Shown in pieces: positions 1 through 9,295 of a DNA stretch of 64,000 nucleotides. The stretch is from Hyphococcus formosus (GTDB lineage: Bacteria > Pseudomonadota > Alphaproteobacteria > Caulobacterales > Parvularculaceae). The DNA lies in the NCBI RefSeq assembly GCF_046736345.1, contig NZ_CP157210.1, positions 620,001-684,000 of the forward strand, written 5' to 3'. Made by a program: the position numbers and the translations under genes. The notes under the pieces were generated by a model. It was not told the origin of the DNA and made no database searches. It saw nothing but the letters and a program-made list of their open reading frames with translations. Numbering within the stretch: the first letter of the stretch is position 1; each line of letters begins with the position of its first letter.

Positions 1-345
1 CGTTCCGGTGATAGCCGCGTTCCGACAATGACGGCCGCATATAAAGATATGGTCGATATTATTGGAACCGATGAAGCCAAAATGTATTGGGAGATGAGCA
101 AGATTCTCGACGAGACGATGGTTGCGGAAAAGGGCATTTACCCGAACCTCGATTTCCCGGCGGGGCCTGCTTATTACCTGATGGGCTTTGAAATTCCGAT
201 GTTCACGCCTATTTTTGTGATGAGCAGGATCACCGGTTGGACGGCGCATATTATGGAACAACTTGGCGACAATAAGTTGATCCGGCCGCTTTCTAACTAT
301 ACAGGTCCAGCACAACGTGAGGTCACACCGATCGACAAAAGATAG
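1..345 (+). CDS. Citrate synthase / 2-methylcitrate synthase, C-terminal part
   Basis: The reading frame is open to the left edge of the window, so only about the last 114 residues are present. They match the C-terminal small domain of citrate synthase-family enzymes, which condense acetyl-CoA (or propionyl-CoA) with oxaloacetate. Visible are a conserved DFPAGPAYYLMGF stretch carrying the likely catalytic Asp, then GWTAHIMEQ and LIRP, which holds a substrate-binding Arg. The style resembles the bacterial bifunctional citrate/2-methylcitrate synthase branch, but the missing N-terminus prevents choosing between GltA and PrpC. folE begins 8 bp downstream and could be cotranscribed. The first Met in view (28) is internal, not the start. 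Confidence 0.88.
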   Translation, partial: RSGDSRVPTMTAAYKDMVDIIGTDEAKMYWEMSKILDETMVAEKGIYPNLDFPAGPAYYLMGFEIPMFTPIFVMSRITGWTAHIMEQLGDNKLIRPLSNYTGPAQREVTPIDKR

Positions 346-353
346 GATCAAAA

Positions 354-944
354 ATGGCGGCGACTCATAGGGAGAGAACCGAGGAAGAACGCGAACGGGC
401 GAAAGAGGCCGTTCGCGAGCTAATCCGCTGGGTCGGCGACGATCCAGACCGCGAGGGGCTGCGCGATACGCCCCGCCGGGTGGTCGATGCATATCTCGAA
501 TATTTCCAGGGCTATGAGCAATGTCCCGAAGAATATCTTACTCGCACCTTTGAACAGGTCGGCGGGTATGATGAAATCGTACTTCTTCGGGATATTCCGT
601 TTCATTCACATTGCGAGCACCACATGGCCCCGATCATCGGCAAGGCCCATGTGGCTTACCTACCGACTGATAAGGTGGTCGGTATCTCCAAATTGGCACG
701 GGTCGTTCAGGCCTATGCCAAACGGCTTCAGGTGCAAGAACGCCTGACTGCGGAAATCGCCGATTGTATCCAAAAAGTGCTTGAGCCACAGGGCGTGGCC
801 GTCGTGGTCGAAGCAACCCATGCTTGCATGACCTGCCGCGGTGTCGAAACACCGGGCGTGACCATGACGACAAGCCGGATGATGGGCGTATTCCGTCAGG
901 ACGACAAAGCAAGATCAGAAGTTATCAAGCTGATCGGTTATTAA
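354..944 (+). CDS. folE: GTP cyclohydrolase I
   Basis: This 196-residue protein has the normal bacterial FolE length. It converts GTP to 7,8-dihydroneopterin triphosphate, the first step toward tetrahydrofolate, in the cytoplasm. The zinc site is intact: C87 and H90 in the CEHH motif, with C158 in THACMTC supplying the third ligand. The segments GISKLARVVQAYAKRLQVQE and HMAPIIGKAHVAYLP are family signatures. The ATG lies 8 bp after the citrate synthase stop, with an AGGA ribosome-binding sequence directly upstream. No unusual feature is visible. Confidence 0.97.
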   Translation: MAATHRERTEEERERAKEAVRELIRWVGDDPDREGLRDTPRRVVDAYLEYFQGYEQCPEEYLTRTFEQVGGYDEIVLLRDIPFHSHCEHHMAPIIGKAHVAYLPTDKVVGISKLARVVQAYAKRLQVQERLTAEIADCIQKVLEPQGVAVVVEATHACMTCRGVETPGVTMTTSRMMGVFRQDDKARSEVIKLIGY

Positions 945-970
945 TAATTCAAGGCAACAGGATTTCCCCC

Positions 971-1747
971 ATGGCATATGAATGCATTCTTACCGAGAGC
1001 GATAGTGGCGTTGGTATCATTACCCTTAATCGTCCCGATGCGCTGAACGCGTTCAATCAGCAATTAATGAACGAAGTCACCGAGGCTGTCCGTAAGTTCG
1101 AAGCGGACGACGCAATCGGCTGTATGGTGATTACCGGGTCCGAAAAAGCCTTCGCCGCCGGTGCCGACATCAAGGAAATGGCATCAAAGAACTACATCGA
1201 TGTCTTGAAAGAAGATTTCATCACGGCAAATTGGGAAGAGGTTTCCAAAACACGCAAGCCTGTTATCGCTGCGGTAGCCGGATATGCGCTTGGCGGCGGT
1301 TGTGAGCTTGCATTGATGTGCGATTTCATTCTGGCCGGTGAGAATGCGAAATTTGGCCAACCTGAAATCACGATTGGTGCCTTGCCGGGCGCTGGTGGGA
1401 CCCAGCGTCTCGCACGGTTTATCGGCAAATCAAAAGCCATGGAAATGTGTTTGACGGGCCGCATGATGGACGCCGAAGAGGCCGAGCGTTGTGGGTTGGT
1501 AAGCCGTATTGTTCCCGTTGGTGAGCTACGGGCAGAGGCAATCGAGACCGCCAAGAAGATCGCGAATTTCTCGCGGCCGATTACGACGCTCACAAAAGAA
1601 TCCGTCAATCGCGCCTATGAAACAACCCTCGCGGAAGGAGTTCGGTTCGAACGCCGGGTATTCCATTCTGTCTTTGCGTTCGAAGATCAGAAAGAAGGTA
1701 TGGCGGCCTTTACCGAAAAACGTAAACCGGTTTTCAAGCACCGGTAA
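971..1747 (+). CDS. Enoyl-CoA hydratase (crotonase family)
   Basis: A 258-residue crotonase-fold protein that would hydrate trans-2-enoyl-CoA in fatty-acid or amino-acid breakdown. The oxyanion-hole segment AAGADIKEM and both catalytic glutamates are present, the first in GGGCE and the second in GQPEITIG, followed by GAGGTQRL. This pattern is that of true short-chain enoyl-CoA hydratases rather than divergent crotonases. The frame extends upstream into the end of folE, but the ATG at 971 gives the canonical N-terminus, so I use it. Chain-length preference cannot be read from the sequence. Confidence 0.93.
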   Translation: MAYECILTESDSGVGIITLNRPDALNAFNQQLMNEVTEAVRKFEADDAIGCMVITGSEKAFAAGADIKEMASKNYIDVLKEDFITANWEEVSKTRKPVIAAVAGYALGGGCELALMCDFILAGENAKFGQPEITIGALPGAGGTQRLARFIGKSKAMEMCLTGRMMDAEEAERCGLVSRIVPVGELRAEAIETAKKIANFSRPITTLTKESVNRAYETTLAEGVRFERRVFHSVFAFEDQKEGMAAFTEKRKPVFKHR

Positions 1748-1854
1748 TCGCTCATGGTGCGTTGTTTCTTGCAAGGCACCGTGACACTCCATATAAGCTA
1801 GCGTTCCCCTCGGCGGCGGTGTGCATGACGGTATGCAGTCGCCGATTGGCCGCA

Positions 1855-1860
1855 TATAAT
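1855..1860 (+). promoter_or_regulatory. Possible -10 element before the antiporter gene
   Basis: A perfect TATAAT sits 32 bp upstream of the antiporter start codon in the 145-bp gap after the enoyl-CoA hydratase. The -35 region at the usual spacing is poor (TATGCA), so this is a weak promoter call resting on the -10 match alone. Confidence 0.3.
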
Positions 1861-1892
1861 GTGCGGCGACGACATTTGAGGAGCCAGCGCTG

Positions 1893-3809
1893 ATGGATAA
1901 TCTCGTACTCGCCGTTGCGATCATCGGCGTTCTCGGTATCGGCGCGCAATGGCTGGCCTGGCGCTTTAATTTCCCTGCGATCGTTTTGATGTCTATTGCC
2001 GGCGTATTGGCGGGGCCGGTCTTCAATATTTTTGCGGCACCAGGGGCAGGGCCGGGTGATCCGCCCATGGAAGCCCTGTTTGGCGAGTTCTATCGCCCGA
2101 TCATCGCAATCGCGGTTGCGGTTATTTTATTCGAAGGCGGATTACAGCTTAATTTTTCCGAGCTTCGTGGTCTGACCCGCGGCGTCAGACGACTGGTGTT
2201 TCCCGGCGTTTTGATCGCTTGGTTTTTGGGCGCGGGCGCGACCTATCTGATCGCAGGGCTTTCATGGCAGGTCTCTTTGCTCTTTGGCGGGGTCATGGTT
2301 GTCACCGGGCCTACGGTCATTATTCCGCTTTTGCGGCAATCCAAATTGAACGCGCGACCAGCGACCCTCCTGAAATGGGAAGGGATCATCAACGATCCGA
2401 TTGGTGCATTATTGGCGGTCGTCGTTTATGAGTTTCTTGTTATTGGTGAGCATGGCTCATCATCATCGGATATTATCAGCTCACTGATCCTTGCTGCGAT
2501 CCTTGCGGCTGGAGCGGGCTATGCGTTCGGTAAGTTTACTGCGATTGCTTTCCGGCGCGGTTGGGTGCCGGAATATCTAAAGCCGCCGGTATTGCTAGCG
2601 CTTGTTCTGGTTTGCTTCGAACTTGCGAACCTGCTGCAACATGAGGCCGGTCTTCTTTCGGTGACGGCAATGGGCGTGACGCTGGCCAACTCGCGTATCG
2701 CATCAATCAACGATTTGCGCCTGTTTAAAGAGAACATCACCGTGATGCTGGTTTCGGGCGTGTTCATCATTTTGACCGCAAACCTGACCATGGACTCGAT
2801 CCGTTCGCTTGATTGGTCGAGCGCGATGTTCCTGCTTGCGATGTTGTTTGTTGTGCGGCCACTGACGGTTTTCATTGCGACGATTGGATCGGGCCTGCCG
2901 TGGAAAGAACGATTGCTTGTTGGCTGGATTGCGCCGCGCGGGATAGTCGCCGTTGCGGTTTCCAGTTTCTTTGGTGCGTCGCTCGTCGCGGAAGGATACG
3001 CAGATGGCGCGCAGCTCATTCCGCTCGCATTCGGGATGGTGTTTGCCACCGTGGTGCTTCATGGCTTTACGATTTCGCCAATGGCCAAGGCGTTGGGGCT
3101 CGCCTCGCGCGAACGGCCCGGCGTGTTGATTGTCGGGGCCTCGCCGTTCTCTGCGGCTTTGGCGGCGAAGCTGCAAGATATGGAAGTCCCTGTTACCGTA
3201 GCGGACACCAGTTGGCGGCGCTTAAAACCGGTGCGGCTTGCAAATGTGCCGACCTATTACGGTGAAATCCTGTCGGAAGTGACTGAACACCATGTCGATC
3301 TCAATCGGTTCGGTTATCTTTTGGCGCTTGGCGGGAACGAAGCTCATAATGCGCTTGTCGCCACCGATCTTGCGCCGGAATTAGGCCGCGCCGCGATCTT
3401 TCAGGTCAATGCTCGCGGCAAAGACGAGGAAGACCGCAAAGCGCTGTCCTATACTCTGCAAGGGCGGACATTCCTTCATTCTGCGGCCGCATTGGATGAG
3501 TTGATGCGCCGGCATTATTCCGGCTGGGTTTTCCAGCGCACGCGCCTGTCGGAAGAATATCCGCCCGAGCAGTATAAAAAAGATCTGAATCCGGAAGCGG
3601 AGATCGTTCTGGTTGTTCGTAAAGGCACGTTGATATTTGCCTCGCCCGAAGCAAAGGTGACACCGGAAATCGGCGATGTCGTTTTGGCGTATATTCCCAA
3701 GCCACCCGAGGTAAAACCGGAAAAAGCCAAGGAAAACGGGAAGAAAGACGCCGACGAGAAGGATAAACCTGCGGTCGACAAAGAAAGCCAGAAATCGAAA
3801 CTGGTTTGA
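1893..3809 (+). CDS. CPA1-type Na+(K+)/H+ antiporter with C-terminal nucleotide-binding-like domain
   Basis: A 638-residue inner-membrane protein. Residues 1 to about 400 form a Na_H_Exchanger domain of roughly 12 hydrophobic segments and include the CPA1 signature with the ion-binding Asn-Asp pair (WEGIINDPIGA) and the GPTVIIPLL segment. Residues from about 410 to 530 resemble a TrkA-N/RCK-like Rossmann domain (GVLIVGASPFSAALAAKL), followed by a TrkA-C-like part. The last 30 residues are a highly charged Lys/Glu/Asp tail. The start codon has a TGAGGAG ribosome-binding sequence 9 bp upstream. The role is cation/proton exchange for pH or osmotic homeostasis; the transported ion is not determinable here. 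Confidence 0.9.
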   Translation: MDNLVLAVAIIGVLGIGAQWLAWRFNFPAIVLMSIAGVLAGPVFNIFAAPGAGPGDPPMEALFGEFYRPIIAIAVAVILFEGGLQLNFSELRGLTRGVRRLVFPGVLIAWFLGAGATYLIAGLSWQVSLLFGGVMVVTGPTVIIPLLRQSKLNARPATLLKWEGIINDPIGALLAVVVYEFLVIGEHGSSSSDIISSLILAAILAAGAGYAFGKFTAIAFRRGWVPEYLKPPVLLALVLVCFELANLLQHEAGLLSVTAMGVTLANSRIASINDLRLFKENITVMLVSGVFIILTANLTMDSIRSLDWSSAMFLLAMLFVVRPLTVFIATIGSGLPWKERLLVGWIAPRGIVAVAVSSFFGASLVAEGYADGAQLIPLAFGMVFATVVLHGFTISPMAKALGLASRERPGVLIVGASPFSAALAAKLQDMEVPVTVADTSWRRLKPVRLANVPTYYGEILSEVTEHHVDLNRFGYLLALGGNEAHNALVATDLAPELGRAAIFQVNARGKDEEDRKALSYTLQGRTFLHSAAALDELMRRHYSGWVFQRTRLSEEYPPEQYKKDLNPEAEIVLVVRKGTLIFASPEAKVTPEIGDVVLAYIPKPPEVKPEKAKENGKKDADEKDKPAVDKESQKSKLV

Positions 3810-3973
3810 TGTCGGGCGGCATCCGTTAAGCAAAAGTAAACCGTGTACGGCGAATTTTACCTAATTCGCCATGACCCTCGCTGTGCAGAATCCTTGGAAT
3901 GCTTAACGGCGCATTAGCCGTTGCCACCTATGGTTTTGCATGACCACCCAAAGTTGGGTTGAGATTGAGGGTT

Positions 3974-4876
3974 ATGCGTACGTTTAAGCCATTCATAGAA
4001 GCGAAGGGGGGAAGGCTCGCGGATTATACGGCGCGTATGGCGGAAACGCTGGTTCGGCGTAGGGCCGAGATTGCCGTTCGCGCTGCGCGGGTTGAAGCCG
4101 AGCTTTCGATCAAGGCGCGGTCAGAATTTCTGGCCAATATGAACCACGAACTGCGCACGCCGCTAAATGCCATTATCGGCTTTGCGACGATGCTCCGCGA
4201 TAGCGAAGAATACGGCATCGGTCCTGATCAGCGTCAGAATTATTCCGAATATATCCTGCAATCAGCGGATTTGCTGCTTGGCCATATCAATACAATTCTC
4301 GAAGTCGCATCGCTTGAGAGTGGCGGTATCGAGGTCAATGATGGCGCTCTGAACGCCAGTGAAATTTTAGGCGAAGCCGTTGAGCGCGCAAAAATTCGCG
4401 CTGATGCGGCCGGGGTCGAAATCATTCGCCGCGACGGACTGGCTGATTTGAGCGCATGGGGGGACGCAGCGCGCTTTAGTCAAGCAACGGACCATTTGCT
4501 CAATACCGCAATCAAGCTGAGTGACGAAGGCGGCAAGATCTATGTCAAAGTGACAAAGGTCGATCAGGGTTGGATCGAACTTGCGGTGCGTGACGAAGGC
4601 GATGGCTTCACGAAAGCAGAGCTAACGGAAGCATTGGATGCATTCAGTCATTCCAATCGTGGATTGGATCGTTCCTTTTCCGGGCCGGGTGTCGGCTATG
4701 CGGTTGCCAAGACATTTATCGAACTTCAAGGGGGGCGGTTTTCAATTGAAAGCCGCAAGGGGCAGGGCACGCTCGCGAAAATTTCGCTGCCGCCCGTAAA
4801 GGCTGAACGAAGCCGTGTTCAAGAAACTGAACGTCGGATTGAAATAAAAGCGGAGAAGAAAAATGATGCCGCGTAG
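3974..4876 (+). CDS. Soluble histidine kinase-like protein with degenerate ATP-binding N-box
   Basis: A 301-residue cytoplasmic protein with no membrane segment or sensory domain. A helical region of about 45 residues precedes an intact HisKA H-box with the phospho-acceptor at H58 (NMNHELRTPLNAIIGF). The HATPase_c domain keeps DEGDG (about 207-211) and a GPGVGY version of the G2 box. The N-box reads DHLLNTAIKLS (173-183): His and Thr replace the two usual Asn of NLLxNA. Mg-ATP binding may therefore be impaired. The ATG at 3974 follows GAGG closely; a TTG at 3959 is an alternative start. It overlaps the HerA-like gene by 14 bp, implying translational coupling. No response regulator is adjacent. 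Confidence 0.8.
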   Translation: MRTFKPFIEAKGGRLADYTARMAETLVRRRAEIAVRAARVEAELSIKARSEFLANMNHELRTPLNAIIGFATMLRDSEEYGIGPDQRQNYSEYILQSADLLLGHINTILEVASLESGGIEVNDGALNASEILGEAVERAKIRADAAGVEIIRRDGLADLSAWGDAARFSQATDHLLNTAIKLSDEGGKIYVKVTKVDQGWIELAVRDEGDGFTKAELTEALDAFSHSNRGLDRSFSGPGVGYAVAKTFIELQGGRFSIESRKGQGTLAKISLPPVKAERSRVQETERRIEIKAEKKNDAA

Positions 4877-6572
4877 ACCATCAAAGGCCGCATTTTCACG
4901 CAAGGGCGCAGCGGCTCCAACCGCTGAGGCGTTTGATATGGCGTTTCAGGATAAACCCCGTGTGGGAACGGTTGTTTCGGTCACCGGATCCCATGCGATC
5001 GTCATGCTTGACGAAGAAAAGGCGGAATCAGATCGCGCGTCACGGCCACAGCTAGGCGCGATCATGAGTGTTGACGCTGGCTCTTCGATTGTCCTGGGGC
5101 TTGTGTCCGCGATGAGCATGCCTGCGCCGAGCCTTGATGTTGCGACACCTGAAATGCGCATCATCGAGATTGAATTGATCGGCGAATTTGTAAAACCGAC
5201 CATCAATGCGCCGGCGCGGTTCCGCCGTGGTGTATCTGCCTATCCGACATTGGGCGACAATGTTCACGTCGCAACGCGCGATGAATTAACGGCGCTATTC
5301 GCTGTTAATGGGGCCGCGAGTGTTCGTGTTGGCGTCGTGAAACAGGATGCGCAAATCCCCGCGACGGTGAATGTTGATGAAATTTTCTCACGTCATTGCG
5401 CGATTTTAGGCACCACCGGCGCAGGTAAATCATGCGCGATTACGCTTTTGTTGCGGGCAGTATTGCAGCGCTTTCCGCACGCCCATGTTGTTGTGCTCGA
5501 TCCGCATAATGAATATTCGAAAAGCTTCGGCGATGGTGCGGTGATTTTTGACCCGACCAATTTCAATTTGCCATATTGGATGCTTACCTTCGATGAGTTG
5601 GTCGAGGTGCTATATCCGGGCCGCTCGCGCGACACCGAAGAAATTGAAATCCTGGCAGATCTATTGCCGGCCGCTAAAAAAATGAATCTCTCCGGCTCGG
5701 GCCGCGTCGGGCGATTACGTACAGACATGACCGCGATCACTGTCGATACGCCGACGCCTTATCGTATTTCTGAACTCTTGGGCTTGATTGATCGCGCGCT
5801 AGGTGGACTAGATGGAAACCGCAATGTTGCGCCCTATAAACGCCTCCGCAGCCGGATTTATACAATCAGCCAGGACGCGCGCTACGCCTTTATGTTCGGT
5901 GGGCTGACGGTACAGGACACCTTAAAAGACCTCCTTAGCGATCTGTTCCGTATTCCGGTTGACGGTCGTCCAGTTAGCGTCATTGAGCTTGGCGGTCTTC
6001 CCGCAGAAGTGGTGCAGGTTGTTGTTTCCGTAGTGTCGCGATTGGCCTTTGAGTTTGGTCTATGGAGCAATGGCGCAACGCCGATTGCCCTTGTCTGCGA
6101 GGACGCACACCGTTACGCGCCTGCGGATCCGAGCGAAGGCTTTGGCCCAACGCGGCGCTCGCTTGTGCGGATCGCAAAAGAAGGCCGCAAAACCGGCGTC
6201 TCGCTCTGGCTTGCATCGCAGCGGCCAACAGAGCTTGATCCGACAATCCTCTCTCAATGCAATACGATCTTCGCCATGCGCCTTGCCAATCAGGCCGACC
6301 AGGACGCCTTGCGCGCTGCGGTTCCTGATGCGTCTACGAGTCTTTTGAGCTGTCTACCTTCTTTAGGGCTTGGTGAAGCGATTGCTGTTGGTGAGGGCGT
6401 TCCGATGCCCACGCGGATCCGGTTTGATGCCTTGCCGAGCGCGGCTGTGCCGCGCAGTCTGACGGCCTGTTTTACCGATGGTTGGTCGGTCGATATCGAA
6501 GACAACAGCTTCATTGACCGGATCGTCGAGCAATGGCGCGCGCAACGGATGTTGACCCCGGACCTCGACTAA
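4863..6572 (+). CDS. HerA-like ATPase (DUF87 family)
   Basis: A 569-residue protein with an N-terminal HAS-barrel-like segment (about 30-115) and a HerA/FtsK-superfamily ATPase core. Walker A is GTTGAGKS (183-190) and Walker B is VVVLDPHNEY (209-218), the HerA form in which the Asp is followed by P-H-x-E. Further conserved parts are SRLAFEFGLW, CEDAHRYAP and SLWLASQRPTELDPTILSQCNT (first and last parts of a longer conserved stretch). Known HerA proteins are hexameric DNA-translocating ATPases that often pair with the nuclease NurA; no NurA lies nearby. The start overlaps the kinase-like gene by 14 bp and has GGAG 7 bp upstream. The function in bacteria outside defence loci is poorly known, so I give none. 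Confidence 0.85.
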   Translation: MMPRRPSKAAFSRKGAAAPTAEAFDMAFQDKPRVGTVVSVTGSHAIVMLDEEKAESDRASRPQLGAIMSVDAGSSIVLGLVSAMSMPAPSLDVATPEMRIIEIELIGEFVKPTINAPARFRRGVSAYPTLGDNVHVATRDELTALFAVNGAASVRVGVVKQDAQIPATVNVDEIFSRHCAILGTTGAGKSCAITLLLRAVLQRFPHAHVVVLDPHNEYSKSFGDGAVIFDPTNFNLPYWMLTFDELVEVLYPGRSRDTEEIEILADLLPAAKKMNLSGSGRVGRLRTDMTAITVDTPTPYRISELLGLIDRALGGLDGNRNVAPYKRLRSRIYTISQDARYAFMFGGLTVQDTLKDLLSDLFRIPVDGRPVSVIELGGLPAEVVQVVVSVVSRLAFEFGLWSNGATPIALVCEDAHRYAPADPSEGFGPTRRSLVRIAKEGRKTGVSLWLASQRPTELDPTILSQCNTIFAMRLANQADQDALRAAVPDASTSLLSCLPSLGLGEAIAVGEGVPMPTRIRFDALPSAAVPRSLTACFTDGWSVDIEDNSFIDRIVEQWRAQRMLTPDLD

Positions 6573-6629
6573 AAAACTTGATCAGCTTCGCTTGCTCTGT
6601 AATCAATGGAGCAAATGGGAGAGTGATCA

Positions 6630-7628
6630 ATGCGGCTAATCTTTTGTCTTTTCGCGTTTGTTTTGGCGGGCTCCTCCGCGTTTGCCGAAGACCGTGACGC
6701 GCCAATAACAATCGTCATCCACGGCGGAGCCGGCGCGCTGGAGCCCGGTCGCTACACGCCCGAAGAAGAGGCCGCCTTTAAAGCCGAGCTGCGTGAGGCC
6801 CTCAACGCAGGATATGGCATTCTTGATAATGGTGGCAGCGCGCTCGACGCGATCGAAGCGGCAATCATCCGGATGGAAGATTCGCCACTTTTTAATGCCG
6901 GGAAAGGCGCAGTCTTTACGCGCGATGGCAAGAACGAACTCGATGCATCGGTCATGGATGGGGCCACATTAAACGCCGGTGCGATTGCCGGGGTGACGCG
7001 CGTCAAAAACCCAATCAAACTCGCGCGCGCCGTCATGGAAAATTCCGAACACGTTATGTTCGCCCGGGATGGCGCCGAAGACTTTGCCAAAGAGCAGGGT
7101 CTCGAATTCGTTAAACCCCGCTATTTCAAAACTGAAAAGCGTTGGAAGTCATATAAGGACGCGCTTGAACAAGAACGCCGCAAGAAAGACAGCGCGCTTC
7201 CTCATGATTTCAAATATGGCACGGTGGGTGCCGTTGCGCTTGATGCGAACGGCAATATCGCAGCGGGTACATCAACCGGCGGTATGACCTTAAAGCGCTA
7301 TGGCCGGGTCGGTGATGTGCCCATAATCGGCGCGGGGACTTTTGCGGACAATAAATCATGCGCAGTCTCTTCGACCGGATGGGGTGAGTATTTTATTCGC
7401 CTGACCATCGCGCGGGATATCTGCGCTCAAGTGGAATATGGCGGTGCGACGATTGGGGATGCGGCAAAAGACGTGATCCACAACCGCCTTGATGGCATGG
7501 GAGCCGATGGCGGCGTTATCGTGGTCGGGCCTGATGGAGACTATGCGATGGAGTTCAATTCCGCAGGCATGTTCCGCGGCGTCAAAAATGCCGAAACGGA
7601 AGCTGTCGCAATCTATGGCGATGAATAG
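6630..7628 (+). CDS. Secreted isoaspartyl peptidase / L-asparaginase (Ntn hydrolase)
   Basis: A 332-residue type-2 asparaginase. An N-terminal signal peptide (1 to about 19, hydrophobic core ending SSAFA) sends it to the periplasm. The autocleavage site is G197-T198 in KYGTVGAVALD; T198 would become the N-terminal nucleophile of the beta subunit. The opening HGGAGALEPG and later AGTSTGGM and GTFADN motifs are family signatures. It hydrolyses beta-aspartyl peptides and asparagine. A GGGAG ribosome-binding sequence precedes the ATG. It is convergent with the PfkB-type kinase, the two stop codons being one base apart, and no terminator is visible between them. Confidence 0.93.
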   Translation: MRLIFCLFAFVLAGSSAFAEDRDAPITIVIHGGAGALEPGRYTPEEEAAFKAELREALNAGYGILDNGGSALDAIEAAIIRMEDSPLFNAGKGAVFTRDGKNELDASVMDGATLNAGAIAGVTRVKNPIKLARAVMENSEHVMFARDGAEDFAKEQGLEFVKPRYFKTEKRWKSYKDALEQERRKKDSALPHDFKYGTVGAVALDANGNIAAGTSTGGMTLKRYGRVGDVPIIGAGTFADNKSCAVSSTGWGEYFIRLTIARDICAQVEYGGATIGDAAKDVIHNRLDGMGADGGVIVVGPDGDYAMEFNSAGMFRGVKNAETEAVAIYGDE

Positions 7629-7629
7629 T

Positions 7630-8559
7630 CTATTGCGGCGTACCGTTTTCAAAAAGATTGGTCACATCGCTTGTTTTAAATAGCGCTGTGCCTTCGCTCA
7701 TGCGGGTCGCGCCAGCGGCCGCCATGCCGAGCTTTAGCGCGTCTTCATTGCTGTCACCGCGGGCGAGGGCGGTCAATAATCCGCCCACAAATGAATCGCC
7801 TGCGCCGACGGCGCTGCTCGCGCGGACCTTATAGGACGGGGCGAAATCCAATCCGTCTTTTGTTGCTATGATTGATCCATCAGCACCATGGCTGATGACC
7901 ATCGCTTCGGTTTTGCCATCGGCAACGATTTGCTGCGCGAAATCTTTGATCTCTTGTGGCCATTTGAGCGTTTTGCCCGACAGGGCCGGATATTCGAATT
8001 CATTCTGGCGGAGCATGTAAACACCTTCAGCCAGTGCGGCGTCTAAACCAGAGATTGAATCAAGCACAAAGCGCGCTTTCTTTTGTTTGACGATTTTCGC
8101 GATCTCTGCCCAAAAATCCTCAGGCGCGCTTGGGGGCAGGCTGCCGCTTGCGACTACATAGTCACCGGGGTCCGTTTCTTCCCGAACTGCATCAAAAAAC
8201 TGATTCCGTTCCGCTTCGCTCAATTCGGCACCGGGAAGATTGAAGCGATATTCGTCATCGTCGCGATGATTGCTGACATGAAACGCAAGGCGCGTGTTGC
8301 CCGCGATAGGTATCATCCGCATGGGTACATTTTCACTGGCAATCGCTTTGATCAGGGCATCGCCATAAACGCCGCCGGCGGTGAAAACTGCGAGTGCATG
8401 CGCCCCAAGGCGGGATGCGGCGCGGGCAACATTAATCCCGCCGCCGCCGGGATGGGTTTGGGGATCGCGGCAGCGTATTTTGCGGTTTGGTTCTACAAAG
8501 TCCGCATGCACAGCGTAATCAAGGGCGGGATTTGGGGTGAGGGTAATGATGCGAGGCAT
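7630..8559 (-). CDS. PfkB-family hexose-phosphate kinase (1-phosphofructokinase / 6-phosphofructokinase II type)
   Basis: A 309-residue ribokinase-fold sugar kinase. The N-terminus IITLTPNPALD and the GGGGINVARAASRLG motif are typical of the phosphofructokinase/tagatose-6-phosphate kinase branch, and the C-terminal GAGDSFVGG motif holds the catalytic Asp and anion hole. It would phosphorylate a phosphosugar, most likely fructose-1-phosphate or fructose-6-phosphate. There is no fructose PTS gene beside it, so the substrate is open. It stands alone between a convergent peptidase gene and radC, which lies 28 bp upstream on the same strand. Confidence 0.88.
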   Translation of the reverse strand: MPRIITLTPNPALDYAVHADFVEPNRKIRCRDPQTHPGGGGINVARAASRLGAHALAVFTAGGVYGDALIKAIASENVPMRMIPIAGNTRLAFHVSNHRDDDEYRFNLPGAELSEAERNQFFDAVREETDPGDYVVASGSLPPSAPEDFWAEIAKIVKQKKARFVLDSISGLDAALAEGVYMLRQNEFEYPALSGKTLKWPQEIKDFAQQIVADGKTEAMVISHGADGSIIATKDGLDFAPSYKVRASSAVGAGDSFVGGLLTALARGDSNEDALKLGMAAAGATRMSEGTALFKTSDVTNLFENGTPQ

Positions 8560-8587
8560 AGTGCGACCTTTTAAATAGGCAATTTGA

Positions 8588-9286
8588 TTATATCAGACCA
8601 AGGCTTTTAAAGCTCGCATGATGTTCATGACCGATCACCAAATGGTCGTGCACCCGGATATTAAGCGCGGCGGCCGCGCGTACAATCTGGTTGGTCATAT
8701 CAACATCAGCTTTTGATGGTGTGGGATCACCGGACGGGTGATTGTGCACCAATATGATCGAGGAAGCACCAAGTTCGAGCGCGCGTTTAACCACCTCGCG
8801 CGGATAGACCGGCGTATGATCGACCGTGCCTCGCTGTTGAACTTCGTCGGCAATAAGAATGTTTTTCTTGTCGAGGAAAAGAATGCGGAACATTTCTGTT
8901 TTTTCGTCGGCCATCGCAGCACGGCAATAGGACAAAAGATCATTCCACGATGAAATGACGGGCCGATTGAGAACACGCGCCTGCGTAAGCTTTAGGGCTG
9001 CGGCCTGAATAATTTTAAGCTCTTGCGCCACATTGTCGGAAATGCCTTTGATTTCGGTCAGGCGCTCAACCGGCGCGGCAATGACTTGGCTAAAACCACC
9101 AAAGGTCGCGATCAATTCCTTGGCAAGAGGTTTTACGTCACGGCGCGGAATGGCGCGGAACAGAATAAGCTCCAAAAGTTCATAGTCCTGTACGCCATCG
9201 ACACCGGCTTTTTTGAAACGCGCGCGCAACCGCTCGCGATGACCAGCTGCGTGATTGGCGTTAGCCGTTTCTTTTTGCTGGCTCAT
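8588..9286 (-). CDS. radC: RadC-family JAB-domain protein
   Basis: A 232-residue RadC/YicR-type protein. Residues 1 to about 100 contain a helix-hairpin-helix-like part (RLTEIKGISDNVAQEL); the rest is an MPN/JAB domain with an intact metal motif HNHPSGDPTPSKAD. The historical label is DNA repair protein, but a repair role has not been firmly shown for the family. It is downstream of map on the same strand with a 9-bp gap, and the three genes sfsA-map-radC form a compact leftward block. Confidence 0.93.
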   Translation of the reverse strand: MSQQKETANANHAAGHRERLRARFKKAGVDGVQDYELLELILFRAIPRRDVKPLAKELIATFGGFSQVIAAPVERLTEIKGISDNVAQELKIIQAAALKLTQARVLNRPVISSWNDLLSYCRAAMADEKTEMFRILFLDKKNILIADEVQQRGTVDHTPVYPREVVKRALELGASSIILVHNHPSGDPTPSKADVDMTNQIVRAAAALNIRVHDHLVIGHEHHASFKSLGLI

Positions 9287-9295
9287 ATTTCGCGA

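Noticed and set aside
3903..3917. CtrA-like motif TTAACGGCGCATTAG before the histidine kinase-like gene
   Set aside because: The second half reads TTAG in place of TTAA; one mismatch in an eight-base consensus is expected by chance at this frequency.
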